64,000 bases of DNA, from positions 124,001-188,000 of the forward strand of contig NZ_JACGXN010000003.1 of the NCBI RefSeq assembly GCF_014138285.1, written 5' to 3'. This stretch comes from Phyllobacterium myrsinacearum. Lineage in GTDB: Bacteria; Pseudomonadota; Alphaproteobacteria; Rhizobiales; Rhizobiaceae. The position numbers and the translations under genes are program-made. Shown here piece by piece: positions 9,228 through 17,467 of this stretch (within the stretch, counting starts at the first letter, position 1; each line of letters starts with the position of its first letter). The notes under the pieces are model-generated. The model was given only the letters and a program-made list of their open reading frames with translations, was not told where the DNA came from and ran no database searches.

Positions 9228-10241
9228 ATGTCACATTCCACCGATGACCTGCCGGCCTTTGCGCGCAACTCGATCAACCTTGCATCTCAGGGTCTCGGCG
9301 CAAAACCGCTCTTTGCCACGGATGAATTCTTTGCCCCGCTCGCTCGCATGCTCAATGACGAGCCCGCCATTTTCTATCCCGAGAAATTCGATGATCACGG
9401 CAAGTGGATGGATGGATGGGAAACCCGGCGGCGGCGCAGCAGCGGCCATGATCATGCGATCATTGAACTTGCAGCACCGGGAACAATCTTAGGCTTTGAT
9501 GTCGATACAACTCATTTCACCGGCAATTATCCGCCGGCCTGCCGCATAGAAGCCACCAACTCAACCGGCATACCCGACGAGACAACCGTATGGACACAGG
9601 TGCTGGACCTAAGCCCGCTCGGACCCAGCGCACATCATTTCTTCGCCTGCGAATCCACCACCGTTTGGAGTCATGTGCGCCTGCACATCCATCCCGATGG
9701 CGGTGTCGCACGGCTGCGCGTCTACGGCCAGCCTTCGCTGGATACCGGCAGCGCCAACAAGGCCAGCCTTGATCTTGCCTCATCACTGCTCGGCGGACGC
9801 GTCGTTGCCATGTCCAATGCCCATTATGGCCATCAACGTCTCCTGGCGCCCGGACGTGGTATCAACATGGGTGATGGCTGGGAAACCCGCCGTCGCCGCG
9901 AGCCTGGCAACGATTGGATCATCATTAAACTCGCAGCCCGCGGCACGATTGAAAGCGCCGTTGTCGATACAGCGCATTTCAAGGGCAATTATCCGGATTC
10001 CTGTTCCATTCAAGTTGCCGATCTTGGCGACAACAGCGAAAGCCTTGATCAGCTTGTCGTGGCCTCGTCAATGTTCTGGGAGGAGATCCTGCCGCAGCAG
10101 AAACTCTCCGCCGATACGGCTCATGAATACGGTGCCAACCAGATCAGGCAGAATGGTGCCGTGACTCATGCGCGGCTGAATATCTATCCCGATGGCGGCG
10201 TGAGCCGCCTGCGCCTTTTCGGCAAGATCGCGGGCAAATAG
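9228..10241 (+). CDS. alc: Allantoicase
   Basis: 337 residues, normal for allantoicase, which hydrolyses allantoate to ureidoglycolate plus urea. The protein is an internal tandem repeat. The first copy has GWETRRRRSSGHDHAIIEL and TTHFTGNYPPAC; the second has GWETRRRREPGNDWIIIKL and TAHFKGNYPDSC. Both carry the duplicated jelly-roll signature of the family, and each copy is followed by an IHPDGG or IYPDGG motif. ATG at 9228 follows GAGGAACGAAC. It sits between puuE/uraD and allA, with only 2 bases before allA. Confidence 0.95.
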   Translation: MSHSTDDLPAFARNSINLASQGLGAKPLFATDEFFAPLARMLNDEPAIFYPEKFDDHGKWMDGWETRRRRSSGHDHAIIELAAPGTILGFDVDTTHFTGNYPPACRIEATNSTGIPDETTVWTQVLDLSPLGPSAHHFFACESTTVWSHVRLHIHPDGGVARLRVYGQPSLDTGSANKASLDLASSLLGGRVVAMSNAHYGHQRLLAPGRGINMGDGWETRRRREPGNDWIIIKLAARGTIESAVVDTAHFKGNYPDSCSIQVADLGDNSESLDQLVVASSMFWEEILPQQKLSADTAHEYGANQIRQNGAVTHARLNIYPDGGVSRLRLFGKIAGK

Positions 10242-10243
10242 AC

Positions 10244-10729
10244 ATGCGCGAAATTTTGCTGCAGCCATTATCTCGGGACAGTTTTCGGCCTTTTGGGGAT
10301 GTCATCGAACTCGAGGGATCATCGAGTTTCCCGATCAATCACGGCATGTGCGAACGCTATCACGATCTGGCAAAGGTCGAAACAACGGGTCAAAATCCCC
10401 GGGTTCTCATCAGCCTCTTGCGCGGAAAGCCTTATCAGCTGCCGTTGAAACTCGACATGGTTGAACGGCATCCTCTCGGAAGTCAGGCCTTCATGCCTCT
10501 GTCTGCCAGCCCGTTTCTGGTCGTGGTAGCCCATGACGAAGCAGCAGGCGCGGGCAATCCCGTCGCCTTCATAACGAAGCCGGGACAGGGTGTGAACATT
10601 CACCGCAATATCTGGCATGGAATCCTCACGCCGCTCGATGCTGTCTCAGACTTCGTCGTTGTGGATCGCGGCGGCGACGGCATCAATCTGGAAGAACACT
10701 TCTACAGAGAGCCATTCATTATTCGTTGA
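10244..10729 (+). CDS. allA: Ureidoglycolate lyase
   Basis: 161 residues, the usual length. It converts ureidoglycolate to glyoxylate and urea, the last step of the pathway encoded here. Recognisable features are DSFRPFGDVIE near the N-terminus, INHGMCERYHDL, HPLGSQAFMPL, and the cupin-like core FITKPGQGVNIHRNIWHG. It is the final gene of the plus-strand operon and is followed directly by a strong hairpin terminator at 10735-10771. Confidence 0.94.
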   Translation: MREILLQPLSRDSFRPFGDVIELEGSSSFPINHGMCERYHDLAKVETTGQNPRVLISLLRGKPYQLPLKLDMVERHPLGSQAFMPLSASPFLVVVAHDEAAGAGNPVAFITKPGQGVNIHRNIWHGILTPLDAVSDFVVVDRGGDGINLEEHFYREPFIIR

Positions 10730-10734
10730 AAAAA

Positions 10735-10771
10735 GATCGGGCTGACGTTTTTGATACGCGTCAGCCCGGTC
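10735..10771. terminator. Bidirectional hairpin terminator between allA and the deaminase gene
   Basis: A 13-bp stem (10735-10747 with 10759-10771, one G-T pair; core CGGGCTGACG/CGTCAGCCCG) lies between the convergent ends of allA and the minus-strand deaminase. A run of A on the left side gives a U-tract for minus-strand transcripts; the plus side has only GCTTT. It can end both transcripts. Confidence 0.75.
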
Positions 10772-10774
10772 GCT

Positions 10775-11380
10775 TTAATTGAGCGGTATCGAATTTCCGT
10801 CTTTTCCGGACTGATAGAGATTCGAGAGATCCGCATATTTTTCGCTGATCTTAACGGCTCTGGCTTGCAACCTGCTCCGCTCCGGCTCGGGCTCGGCAGC
10901 AATCAGCGCATGGATGCCGTAGCTCTTCCAGAACGCATTCTCCCTGTTATAGCCACCCGGCTCGAGCGTGAAGACTTCCTTCAATATCTTCAGATCATGC
11001 GGGATAGCAAAAGCATCACGCGAATCCTCATGGCTGAAGAAATAATAGAAGTTGTCGAACCCCGCCCAGGTGATGGCCGAAAGGCACATGGAACAGGGCT
11101 CATGTGTCGAGAGAAAGACCAGTTCTTTCGGGTCAGGCCGACTGCTTTCATTCACTTCGTAAAAGCGTTTCAGCGTATGAACCTCGCCATGCCAGAGCGG
11201 GTTTTCTGTTTCATTGTTGGTCTCGGCCAACACAACCGACAGGTCGGATTTGCGCAAAACCGCGGCACCGAATATCTTGTTACCCGCAGCAACGCCGCTT
11301 TCCGTCATCGGAATGATCCGGTGTTCCATAGCATCAAGCAGCGCGTCGATAAGATGGGTTGTTGATCTGTCCTGTGTCAT
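10775..11380 (-). CDS. Cytidine-deaminase-fold purine deaminase, probable guanine deaminase
   Basis: 201 residues with the zinc deaminase motifs HGEVHTLK (HAE-type, catalytic Glu) near residue 75 and HEPCSMC near residue 100. This fold includes CDA-type guanine deaminases, tRNA adenosine deaminases and cytosine deaminases. The placement in a purine catabolic cluster, next to a purine permease, favours guanine (or a related aminopurine) as substrate. An upstream in-frame start at 11419 falls inside the hairpin at 11418-11455; the ATG at 11380 has AAAGGAAA upstream and is preferred. If right, the region has two unrelated guanine deaminases, this one and the amidohydrolase-type guaD at 238. Confidence 0.75.
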   Translation of the reverse strand: MTQDRSTTHLIDALLDAMEHRIIPMTESGVAAGNKIFGAAVLRKSDLSVVLAETNNETENPLWHGEVHTLKRFYEVNESSRPDPKELVFLSTHEPCSMCLSAITWAGFDNFYYFFSHEDSRDAFAIPHDLKILKEVFTLEPGGYNRENAFWKSYGIHALIAAEPEPERSRLQARAVKISEKYADLSNLYQSGKDGNSIPLN

Positions 11381-11417
11381 CGGGGCATTTTCCTTTTGTC
11401 CTGTAACGGGAAACCGC

Positions 11418-11455
11418 AATGTCCGGCTGCAGTCATCGTATTGCAGCCGGACATT
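11418..11455 (-). terminator. 14-bp perfect hairpin after the purine permease gene
   Basis: AATGTCCGGCTGCA (11418-11431) pairs perfectly with TGCAGCCGGACATT (11442-11455) around a 10-base loop, 4 bases after the permease stop. There is no clear U-tract, so it may be a terminator or a processing and stabilising hairpin between the permease and the downstream deaminase gene. Confidence 0.6.
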
Positions 11456-11458
11456 GAC

Positions 11459-12751
11459 TTACACGGGGAACAACACGAAGCGGACGACGAAGAGGATCGC
11501 AACAAGCCATGTTGCCAGATGAACATCCTTGACCCGACCGGTAACGGTTTTCAGCACCACATAGCTGATGAAGCCGAATGCCAGACCATTGGCGATCGAG
11601 TAAGTGAACGGGATCATCAAGGCGGTTAATGCTGCCGGTGTCGCTTCCGTCACGTCAACCCATTCGATGTCCGTGAGTTCGCGCATCATCAGACCGGCAA
11701 CATAAAGCAGGGCTGGTGCCGTTGCGTAGCCCGGAACAGCGCCAGCCAGCGGTGCGATAAAGAGTGCAGCGAGGAACAGGACCGCAATGGTGAGCGCCGT
11801 CAGTCCTGTGCGCCCGCCAGCCTGAACACCCGAAGCACTTTCCACATAGGCTGTCGTGCTGCTGGTACCCAGCAGGGAACCGGCAACAATGGCCGTGCTA
11901 TCGGCAAAGAGGGCCCGGCCGAGACGGTTGGGTTTTCCCTCCTCGATAAGACCAGCCCGCTTGCTCACACCGATCAACGTGCCGGTAGCGTCAAACACCT
12001 CCACCAGAACGAAGACAAGGATTACCTGCAAAAGGCCCGTATGCAGCGCGCCCAAGATGTCGAGTTGCAGGAAGGTCGGTGCAAGGCTCGGCGGTGCCGA
12101 GAAGACCCCCTTGAACTCGCTTGCACCGACAAGCATGGAAAGGACAGTCACTACAAGAATACCGATCAGGATGGCGCCGCGGATCTTGAGCGCGTCAAGA
12201 CCGGCAATAATGAAGAAGCCAAGAATGGCGAACAGGGCGCTGGTGCTGCCAAGGTGTCCCAATCCGATAAAAGTCGCGGGGTTGGCAACGATGATTCCGG
12301 AATTTTTCAACGCAATGAATGCCAGGAAAAGTCCGATACCCGCGGCTATGGAACTGCGCAACGATTTGGGAATTCCGGCAACGAGCCAGCTGCGCACGCC
12401 CGTAGCAGTGAGCACGAGAAAAATACACCCCGAAATGAAAACAGCGCCCAGTGCCTGCTGCCATGTGAAGCCCATCGCCGCGACAACCGTAAATGCGAAG
12501 AACGCATTGAGACCCATGCCCGGCGCCATGCCGATTGGCCAGTTGGCAACGAGTGCCATAACCAGCGAGCCGAGTGCCGCTGCAATACAAGTGGCAACGA
12601 AGATTGCATTGCGGTCCATTCCCGTCGACGACAGAATCTCCGGATTGACAAAGATGATGTATGACATCGTCAGGAATGTCGTTAGTCCAGCAAGCATCTC
12701 GATGCGCACTGTTGTGTTGTGTTCTCTCAGCTTGAAAAGCTTTTCGAGCAT
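11459..12751 (-). CDS. NCS2/AzgA-type guanine-hypoxanthine permease
   Basis: 430 residues, highly hydrophobic with about 12-14 membrane segments, starting MLEKLFKLREHNTTVRIEML. The motifs GLTTFLTMSYIIFVNPEIL, NWPIGMAPGMGLNAFFAF, and GTSSTTAYVESASGVQAGGRTGL are typical of the AzgA/PbuG branch of nucleobase transporters, which import hypoxanthine, guanine or adenine by proton symport. A longer frame to 12913 exists, but the ATG at 12751 has GGGGAGG upstream and gives the family N-terminus. It supplies substrate to the deaminase and xanthine dehydrogenase encoded nearby. Its leader contains two adjacent hairpins (12856-12909). Confidence 0.92.
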   Translation of the reverse strand: MLEKLFKLREHNTTVRIEMLAGLTTFLTMSYIIFVNPEILSSTGMDRNAIFVATCIAAALGSLVMALVANWPIGMAPGMGLNAFFAFTVVAAMGFTWQQALGAVFISGCIFLVLTATGVRSWLVAGIPKSLRSSIAAGIGLFLAFIALKNSGIIVANPATFIGLGHLGSTSALFAILGFFIIAGLDALKIRGAILIGILVVTVLSMLVGASEFKGVFSAPPSLAPTFLQLDILGALHTGLLQVILVFVLVEVFDATGTLIGVSKRAGLIEEGKPNRLGRALFADSTAIVAGSLLGTSSTTAYVESASGVQAGGRTGLTALTIAVLFLAALFIAPLAGAVPGYATAPALLYVAGLMMRELTDIEWVDVTEATPAALTALMIPFTYSIANGLAFGFISYVVLKTVTGRVKDVHLATWLVAILFVVRFVLFPV

Positions 12752-12855
12752 AATTCCTCCCCTTGGCTCACGCCGAGTCTCCGGTGGCTGCATGACTGCT
12801 GTGAGTAGCGAGTCGCGTGGCTGCCTGTTTTGAGTTTTCAAACGTCTGCAATCAA

Positions 12856-12909
12856 GAGAAAACTGGCGCACTCTCCTCCACGGCCAGTTTCTCCTCAGTG
12901 TCACCACTG
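12856..12909 (-). promoter_or_regulatory. Tandem hairpins in the purine permease leader
   Basis: Read on the minus strand, a 5-bp hairpin CAGTG-GTGA-CACTG (12896-12909, GNRA-type loop) is followed 2 bases later by a longer stem GAGAAACTGGC pairing with GCCAGTTTTCTC (12856-12893, one bulged base) whose loop is purine-rich. They lie 105-158 bases upstream of the permease start. They resemble an attenuator or ligand-responsive leader, but I cannot match them to a known riboswitch class. Confidence 0.4.
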
Positions 12910-13264
12910 TCACGCTGATTGTGCGTTTTCTATTGCGGTGATGCTAGGCTCTGATTTCCGCAAGCATACGCGAAACAGCTTCAATATTTTATTGATGCAG
13001 TATGAACTCTATCTGAGTCGAATGAGGGGGGGTTTTGGGTGCGCTCGCGATCTGACGTAAAGAATGGAGGCACGGGGCGTAGCTGGATTATTTGATATTT
13101 ATGGCCGAGTGATACGCTTCATCAACGCGATTAGCGTCCGGATTTCCTATAATTTTGAACCTTTTGCGGGGCAATGAATGTATCATATACATCCCTTTTC
13201 AACGCCCATTGCCTTTGCATATCATTACATCGAGAGCTTCTCAATTATTCGATAAGCAGGAAAA
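12910..13264. other. Intergenic stretch without a recognisable gene
   Basis: This is part of the 683-base gap between the permease (minus) and the SH3 protein gene (plus), and presumably contains the promoters of both. The longest open frames are short and lack ribosome sites. No repeat or tRNA was seen. The right part (from about 13080) is more AT-rich than the neighbouring genes. Confidence 0.6.
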
Positions 13265-13318
13265 AGCGGATCCAAGGGCCCCGTGGCTCAGAACCTGGTA
13301 ATCTCCAGAAAATCCGCT
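13265..13318. other. Possible structured RNA: three-way-junction fold
   Basis: AGCGGAT (13265-13271) pairs with ATCCGCT (13312-13318), enclosing two hairpins: GGGCC-CCGT-GGCTC (13276-13289) and CTGG-TAATCT-CCAG (13295-13308). All three stems fit without overlap in 54 bases. On the minus strand the outer stem is followed by TTTTT, so it could instead end a minus-strand transcript. The plus-strand reading would place it 116 bases upstream of the SH3 protein gene. It is too short for a tRNA. Confidence 0.35.
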
Positions 13319-13434
13319 CCCAGATTAATTTTCATTTCACGAAATTCACCATAGTTGTTTAACGCTTCTCGACAAATGTACACAGAACCAGTTATTTGTA
13401 AGTAAGAATCAAGATTCTTGCAGGGGGATGAGCA

Positions 13435-13827
13435 ATGAACTTGAAGAATTTATTCATAATACTCAGCTTCTTTTGGGCGATGATATTACCAGCAAGCGCA
13501 GCGCTTGCTGAAATTGCTCATACAACTGGCAATGTTAACCTTCGGACGGGTCCGGGAACGCATTATACCCGTGCTGCAACTCTAGCAGCCGGGGTGCGCG
13601 TGAATGTTCTGGCTTGCCAGGCCAACTGGTGCCGGATCGGGCGGCAAGGAATCCGAGGGTGGGTGTCGGCCAACTATCTTGACCGGGTGGTTGTTCAACG
13701 GCCTGCAATCATCGTTCGACCAACAATTGTCGTGCGTCCGCCCTATCATCACGGACATCGCCCGCCGCCAAGGCCGCATCGTCCCCGTCCTACGTGCAAG
13801 ATCGCACCTGGATTTCCCTGCCGGTAA
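13435..13827 (+). CDS. Secreted bacterial SH3-domain protein with Pro/His-rich tail
   Basis: 130 residues. An N-terminal signal peptide (hydrophobic stretch then PASAALA) is followed by one SH3_3-type domain (about 25-85: TGNVNLRTGPGTHYTRAATL, GVRVNVLAC, GIRGWVSANYL) and a low-complexity tail rich in Pro, His and Arg (VVRPPYHHGHRPPPRPHR). Such SH3 domains usually bind cell-wall or surface ligands in the periplasm. Two Cys in the domain and one in the tail could form disulfides. ATG at 13435 follows AGGGGGATGAGCA. The gene is apparently monocistronic. Its particular role is unknown. Confidence 0.8.
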   Translation: MNLKNLFIILSFFWAMILPASAALAEIAHTTGNVNLRTGPGTHYTRAATLAAGVRVNVLACQANWCRIGRQGIRGWVSANYLDRVVVQRPAIIVRPTIVVRPPYHHGHRPPPRPHRPRPTCKIAPGFPCR

Positions 13828-13838
13828 TTTTCGAGACG

Positions 13839-13855
13839 AGCAGTCTTAGACTGCT
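13839..13855 (+). terminator. Short stem-loop after the SH3 gene
   Basis: AGCAGTC-TTA-GACTGCT, a perfect 7-bp stem with a 3-base loop, lies 12 bases after the stop codon. No U-tract follows, so termination there is uncertain. Confidence 0.35.
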
Positions 13856-13906
13856 GACGCGAAACAGAAGCATGCCTGAAATATACCCTGACCGGGTAGT
13901 GCCAAA

Positions 13907-16663
13907 ATGAAGAAGGGTTTTACGATGCAGTTGCAAACGTTTGTCTCACGCAGATTTCTCCTTGCGACAACATCGGCACTTGCCTACTGGGTTTTCACTC
14001 CCTCGGCAGGTGCTGCCTGCCTGCTGGTCCCCACAGGCGGCAACGACAGCTACGTTTGTGACAGCGGAACAAATGGCACGCTGACTGATCTGTCCGGCAA
14101 TAACACGCTGACATTTCCAGCCGCCGGTACGGGACAGATCAACGGTAACGTCACCTTCGGTGCAGGGACTGACCGCATCCTGATGGACTCCGGTACCATT
14201 ACCGGGAATGTTGATCAGGGCGACGGACGCGACTCCCTCGAAATCAATGCCGGACAGATTGTTGGTAACGTTCAGCAAGGCTCGGGCATTGACGACTTCA
14301 AGATGACCGGTGGAACCATCAACGCGCTTAATCAGGGTGACGGGCTCGATACCTTCTCCATGTCGGGCGGTCATATAGTCGATTTTTTTGATGATGGCGA
14401 TTATGGCGTCATGACCGGCGGGCGCATCGGCCGGGTCAACATGAAGCTTGATGACAACTACTTCAACATGTCAGGAGGTACGATTGACCGCAATCTGGTA
14501 ACCGGTCTTGGGCGCGATACGATCATCATCAGCGGTGGTACCATTGGCGGCAATATCAGCACCAGCAGCGGCGTCGACAACATCACAGTGACCGGCGGCA
14601 GTATCGGCAACGGTATCAAGACCGGTGATGGAAATGATGTATTTACCTGGAATGGTGGCGGCATCATCTACAATTCGATCATTCTCGAGGGTGACAATGA
14701 TACCGCCCGGCTGAGCAATCTGACCAATGCCAATCTGGGCGGCATGACACTCCTTTCCGGTGGGAACGGCGCGGACAGCCTGACCTTCGACAATGTCAAG
14801 ACCGATGGGCTCGCACGGTTTCAGGGATGGGAAGCGGTCGCTGCCACGAATGACACCGAGCTGACCTTCGGCAGCAATCTCACTCTTGGCGACGCAGCCA
14901 CCGGGACCGGCTCGCTGAGTGTCGATGCTAGCAGCACGCTCTATGGCGGCGGGTCGAACGCCGCGATTACCGCATTCACATCAGGTCAGTTGGTCAATGT
15001 CACCAATGCCGGACGCATTGACCTGACCAATGGCACACCCGGTGCAACGGACTCATTTACCATCGCTGGCAACTATGTCGGCAACAACGGCGGCCTTTTT
15101 CTTGATACGGTCCTTGGCGATGACACATCGGCTTCGGACAAGCTGGTGATTGATAGCGGCACGGCATCCGGTACAACCGGTATGACCATCGTCAATCTCG
15201 GCGGAACGGGCGCCTCAACCGTGCAGGACGGCATTCTCGTCGTACAGGCTTTGAATGGTGCAAATACCGGCAGCGGCACGTTCGGCCTCAACAGCGCCGT
15301 AGCCGCCGGCGCTTACGAATATTACCTGTTCAAGGGCGGCGTCAGTGCAGGCACTACGGAAAACTGGTATCTGCGCTCCGCTCTCATCAATGTCCCAACC
15401 CCGCCGGAACCCGCTCCTGCACCGTCGCCGGTTGAACCAACACCTGTTGTTGAACCGATACCGCCGGTAGTGACACCGCCAGCTCCGCCACCGGCTCCTG
15501 CACCACCGCCGGAATCGACACCGACTGAACCACCGGTCTTGCCGGGTGATCCAGCACCTGTTGCGCCACCGGCTCCACAGCCAGCCCCGGCGCCCAATTC
15601 TCCACCTCCTGCCGTGCCTGTGCCGACAACACCCGCACCGGTCCCCTCACCTACAGGATTATCGACGCCGCCAACATCCGGGGCAACACGCGTTGTCGCC
15701 GATGTCGTGCCTCTGTATCGCGTGGAAGTGCCGACCTATTCCGTCATCGCTCCTGCAGCGCGAGAGTCGGCACTTGCAACACTCGGCACGTTTCATGAGC
15801 GGCGCGGTGCGCAGAGCATCGTTGATCCCCGGAATAATTTCTCCGCAGCATGGGCACGCGCCTTTGGACAGGACACAAAACAGAAATGGTCCGGAACCGT
15901 CGCTCCGTCCATTGACGGTTCGATTTACGGGATACAGGCCGGCCTTGATATCCTGCGGTCGGACTCCGACAGTGGTCACCGCGACATTGCGGGGCTGTTC
16001 TTCGGCTATGCCAGCATGGATGCGACAACAAAGGGACAGGCAATCGGCTGGAATGATCTGAAGACCGGCCATCTCGATCTCGATACGACAAGCGTGGGTG
16101 CCTACTGGACTCATATCGGTCCGTCAGGCTGGTACCTTGATGGCGTCCTTATGGGAAGCTGGTTCAGCGGCGATGCAACCTCCGAGCGGGGCATCGGTAT
16201 TGATGTTGACGGAACGGGTATCACAGCGTCTCTCGAGGGCGGTTATCCCGTCAACCTCTCGGATGACTGGGTACTGGAACCGCAGGCGCAACTGATCTGG
16301 CAGCATCTCTCATTCGACGACGAGAAGGACAGATTCTCGTCGATCTCCTTCGATACGGATAACGGGTTCACCGGCAGGCTCGGTGTCCGGCTTCAAGGCA
16401 AATACGCGCTATCCACCGGACTGCTTCAGCCTTACCTGAAGGCGAACATCTGGCACACTTTCAGTGGTAGCGACAGTGTGCTATTCGCAAGCGATGCGAT
16501 CGGGACAGATCATGACGCCACATCCCTCGAACTGGGGGGCGGTGTTGTCTATGATTTTTCGAAATCCCTCAGCACATTTGCGACAGCCGACTACACCTTT
16601 GATATCAATGGTGAAAAAAGAAGAACAATTGATGGAAACCTTGGTCTGCGCGTAAAATGGTAG
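13907..16663 (+). CDS. Autotransporter (type V secretion) with Gly-rich repeat passenger
   Basis: 918 residues. An N-terminal signal region ends near AGAACLL. The passenger (about 40-470) has repeated short units such as GGTIGGNIST, GGSIGNGIKT and GNVDQGDGRDS, as expected for a right-handed beta-helix. A Pro/Ala-rich linker of about 90 residues (495-585) is followed by a beta-barrel autotransporter domain (about 640-918) ending in an aromatic residue (LGLRVKW). Such proteins export the passenger across the outer membrane; functions range from adhesion to aggregation and none can be assigned here. ATG at 13925 is an alternative start with AGAAGGG upstream. No protease motif was seen in the passenger. 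Confidence 0.88.
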   Translation: MKKGFTMQLQTFVSRRFLLATTSALAYWVFTPSAGAACLLVPTGGNDSYVCDSGTNGTLTDLSGNNTLTFPAAGTGQINGNVTFGAGTDRILMDSGTITGNVDQGDGRDSLEINAGQIVGNVQQGSGIDDFKMTGGTINALNQGDGLDTFSMSGGHIVDFFDDGDYGVMTGGRIGRVNMKLDDNYFNMSGGTIDRNLVTGLGRDTIIISGGTIGGNISTSSGVDNITVTGGSIGNGIKTGDGNDVFTWNGGGIIYNSIILEGDNDTARLSNLTNANLGGMTLLSGGNGADSLTFDNVKTDGLARFQGWEAVAATNDTELTFGSNLTLGDAATGTGSLSVDASSTLYGGGSNAAITAFTSGQLVNVTNAGRIDLTNGTPGATDSFTIAGNYVGNNGGLFLDTVLGDDTSASDKLVIDSGTASGTTGMTIVNLGGTGASTVQDGILVVQALNGANTGSGTFGLNSAVAAGAYEYYLFKGGVSAGTTENWYLRSALINVPTPPEPAPAPSPVEPTPVVEPIPPVVTPPAPPPAPAPPPESTPTEPPVLPGDPAPVAPPAPQPAPAPNSPPPAVPVPTTPAPVPSPTGLSTPPTSGATRVVADVVPLYRVEVPTYSVIAPAARESALATLGTFHERRGAQSIVDPRNNFSAAWARAFGQDTKQKWSGTVAPSIDGSIYGIQAGLDILRSDSDSGHRDIAGLFFGYASMDATTKGQAIGWNDLKTGHLDLDTTSVGAYWTHIGPSGWYLDGVLMGSWFSGDATSERGIGIDVDGTGITASLEGGYPVNLSDDWVLEPQAQLIWQHLSFDDEKDRFSSISFDTDNGFTGRLGVRLQGKYALSTGLLQPYLKANIWHTFSGSDSVLFASDAIGTDHDATSLELGGGVVYDFSKSLSTFATADYTFDINGEKRRTIDGNLGLRVKW

Positions 16664-16683
16664 GGTAACACCATCCATTTTAC
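16652..16683 (+). terminator. 9-bp stem-loop overlapping the autotransporter stop codon
   Basis: GTAAAATGG and CCATTTTAC form a perfect 9-bp inverted repeat around the stop codon of the autotransporter, in the convergent gap to the ThuA gene. It is AT-rich with no U-tract, so its strength as a terminator is doubtful. Confidence 0.4.
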
Positions 16684-16806
16684 TCCAGCCGTTCCAGCCT
16701 TCTCAAATTTCTCTATGCCTGGTCCGTCAATAGGCGGATTGTGTGCAAGGGCTGAAGTCATGAATGAGGCCGATTGTATTTCCGCTGGATGGAACCCGGG
16801 CGGTGG

Positions 16807-17448
16807 TCAGCGTGCCGCCCAGTTTGCTCCCCTCTGGAAAATAGTTCGCATCTGAGGAACTTCGAACTCCTTGGCAACATGTCCAAGCGCTGAATAAAAT
16901 ACCCGGCCTTTACCGTATTTACGCTTCCAGACGACCGGCATGACCACACCATCAATCCAGTACGCGTGGTCGCCATTGAACGTGGTCGTTGCCAGTACCT
17001 CATTAGAGGGGTCAACGTGCATGTAGTATTGTTCAGATGTATACGGGAAATCTTCGATCCCCTGCATCAGCAGGTCGTTGGGTTTCGTCACGTTGACAGT
17101 ATAGTCGATAATGTTTCCGGGATGCGCAACCCACTGTCCGCCGATGATGAACTGATACTCGACACATTCACGGAAGGCATCTCCAGCTCCGCCATGATAG
17201 CCGGCTATCCCAACGCCGTTCTGAACAGCCTCCGCAAGGTTTTTGGCTTCTTCCTTCTCGATCTTCGACATCGTCATGATTGGTACGATCAGATTGAGAT
17301 CATGGATCGACGGGTCAGCAAAGGCTTCGGTACTATGCTCGACATAAACCTTGAAACCATCACCCTCGAGGATATCCTTGATGATGGCGGCGCATTCCTG
17401 CGGCTCGTGGCCACTCCATCCACCCCAGACAATAAGTGCTTCACGCAT
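16807..17448 (-). CDS. ThuA family protein
   Basis: 213 residues matching the ThuA fold (class I glutamine amidotransferase-like): EALIVWGGWSGHEPQECA at the N-terminus, GIAGYHGGAGDAF, the GGQWVAHPG segment and C-terminal YGKGRVFYSALGH. ThuA was named for trehalose utilisation in Sinorhizobium; the enzymatic role is not settled, and relatives occur with other sugars. ATG at 17448 follows TAGGAGG. It is the last gene of the operon ROK regulator - Gfo/Idh/MocA - ThuA, with a 19-base gap to its upstream neighbour. The full set here (ThuA, ThuB-like oxidoreductase, four-part ABC importer) parallels the thu locus, but trehalose is only one candidate substrate. Confidence 0.87.
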   Translation of the reverse strand: MREALIVWGGWSGHEPQECAAIIKDILEGDGFKVYVEHSTEAFADPSIHDLNLIVPIMTMSKIEKEEAKNLAEAVQNGVGIAGYHGGAGDAFRECVEYQFIIGGQWVAHPGNIIDYTVNVTKPNDLLMQGIEDFPYTSEQYYMHVDPSNEVLATTTFNGDHAYWIDGVVMPVVWKRKYGKGRVFYSALGHVAKEFEVPQMRTIFQRGANWAAR

Positions 17449-17467
17449 GTTTTTTCCTCCTAAAACT

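Noticed and set aside
11856-12833. 325-codon plus-strand frame opposite the purine permease
   Set aside because: Antisense shadow of a hydrophobic gene; its Ser/Arg/Pro/Thr-rich composition is typical of such shadows.
13265-13320. tRNA-like element (GCGGAT ... ATCCGC acceptor-like ends)
   Set aside because: Only 54 bases between the arms, with no anticodon or T arm; kept as an unspecified structured RNA instead.
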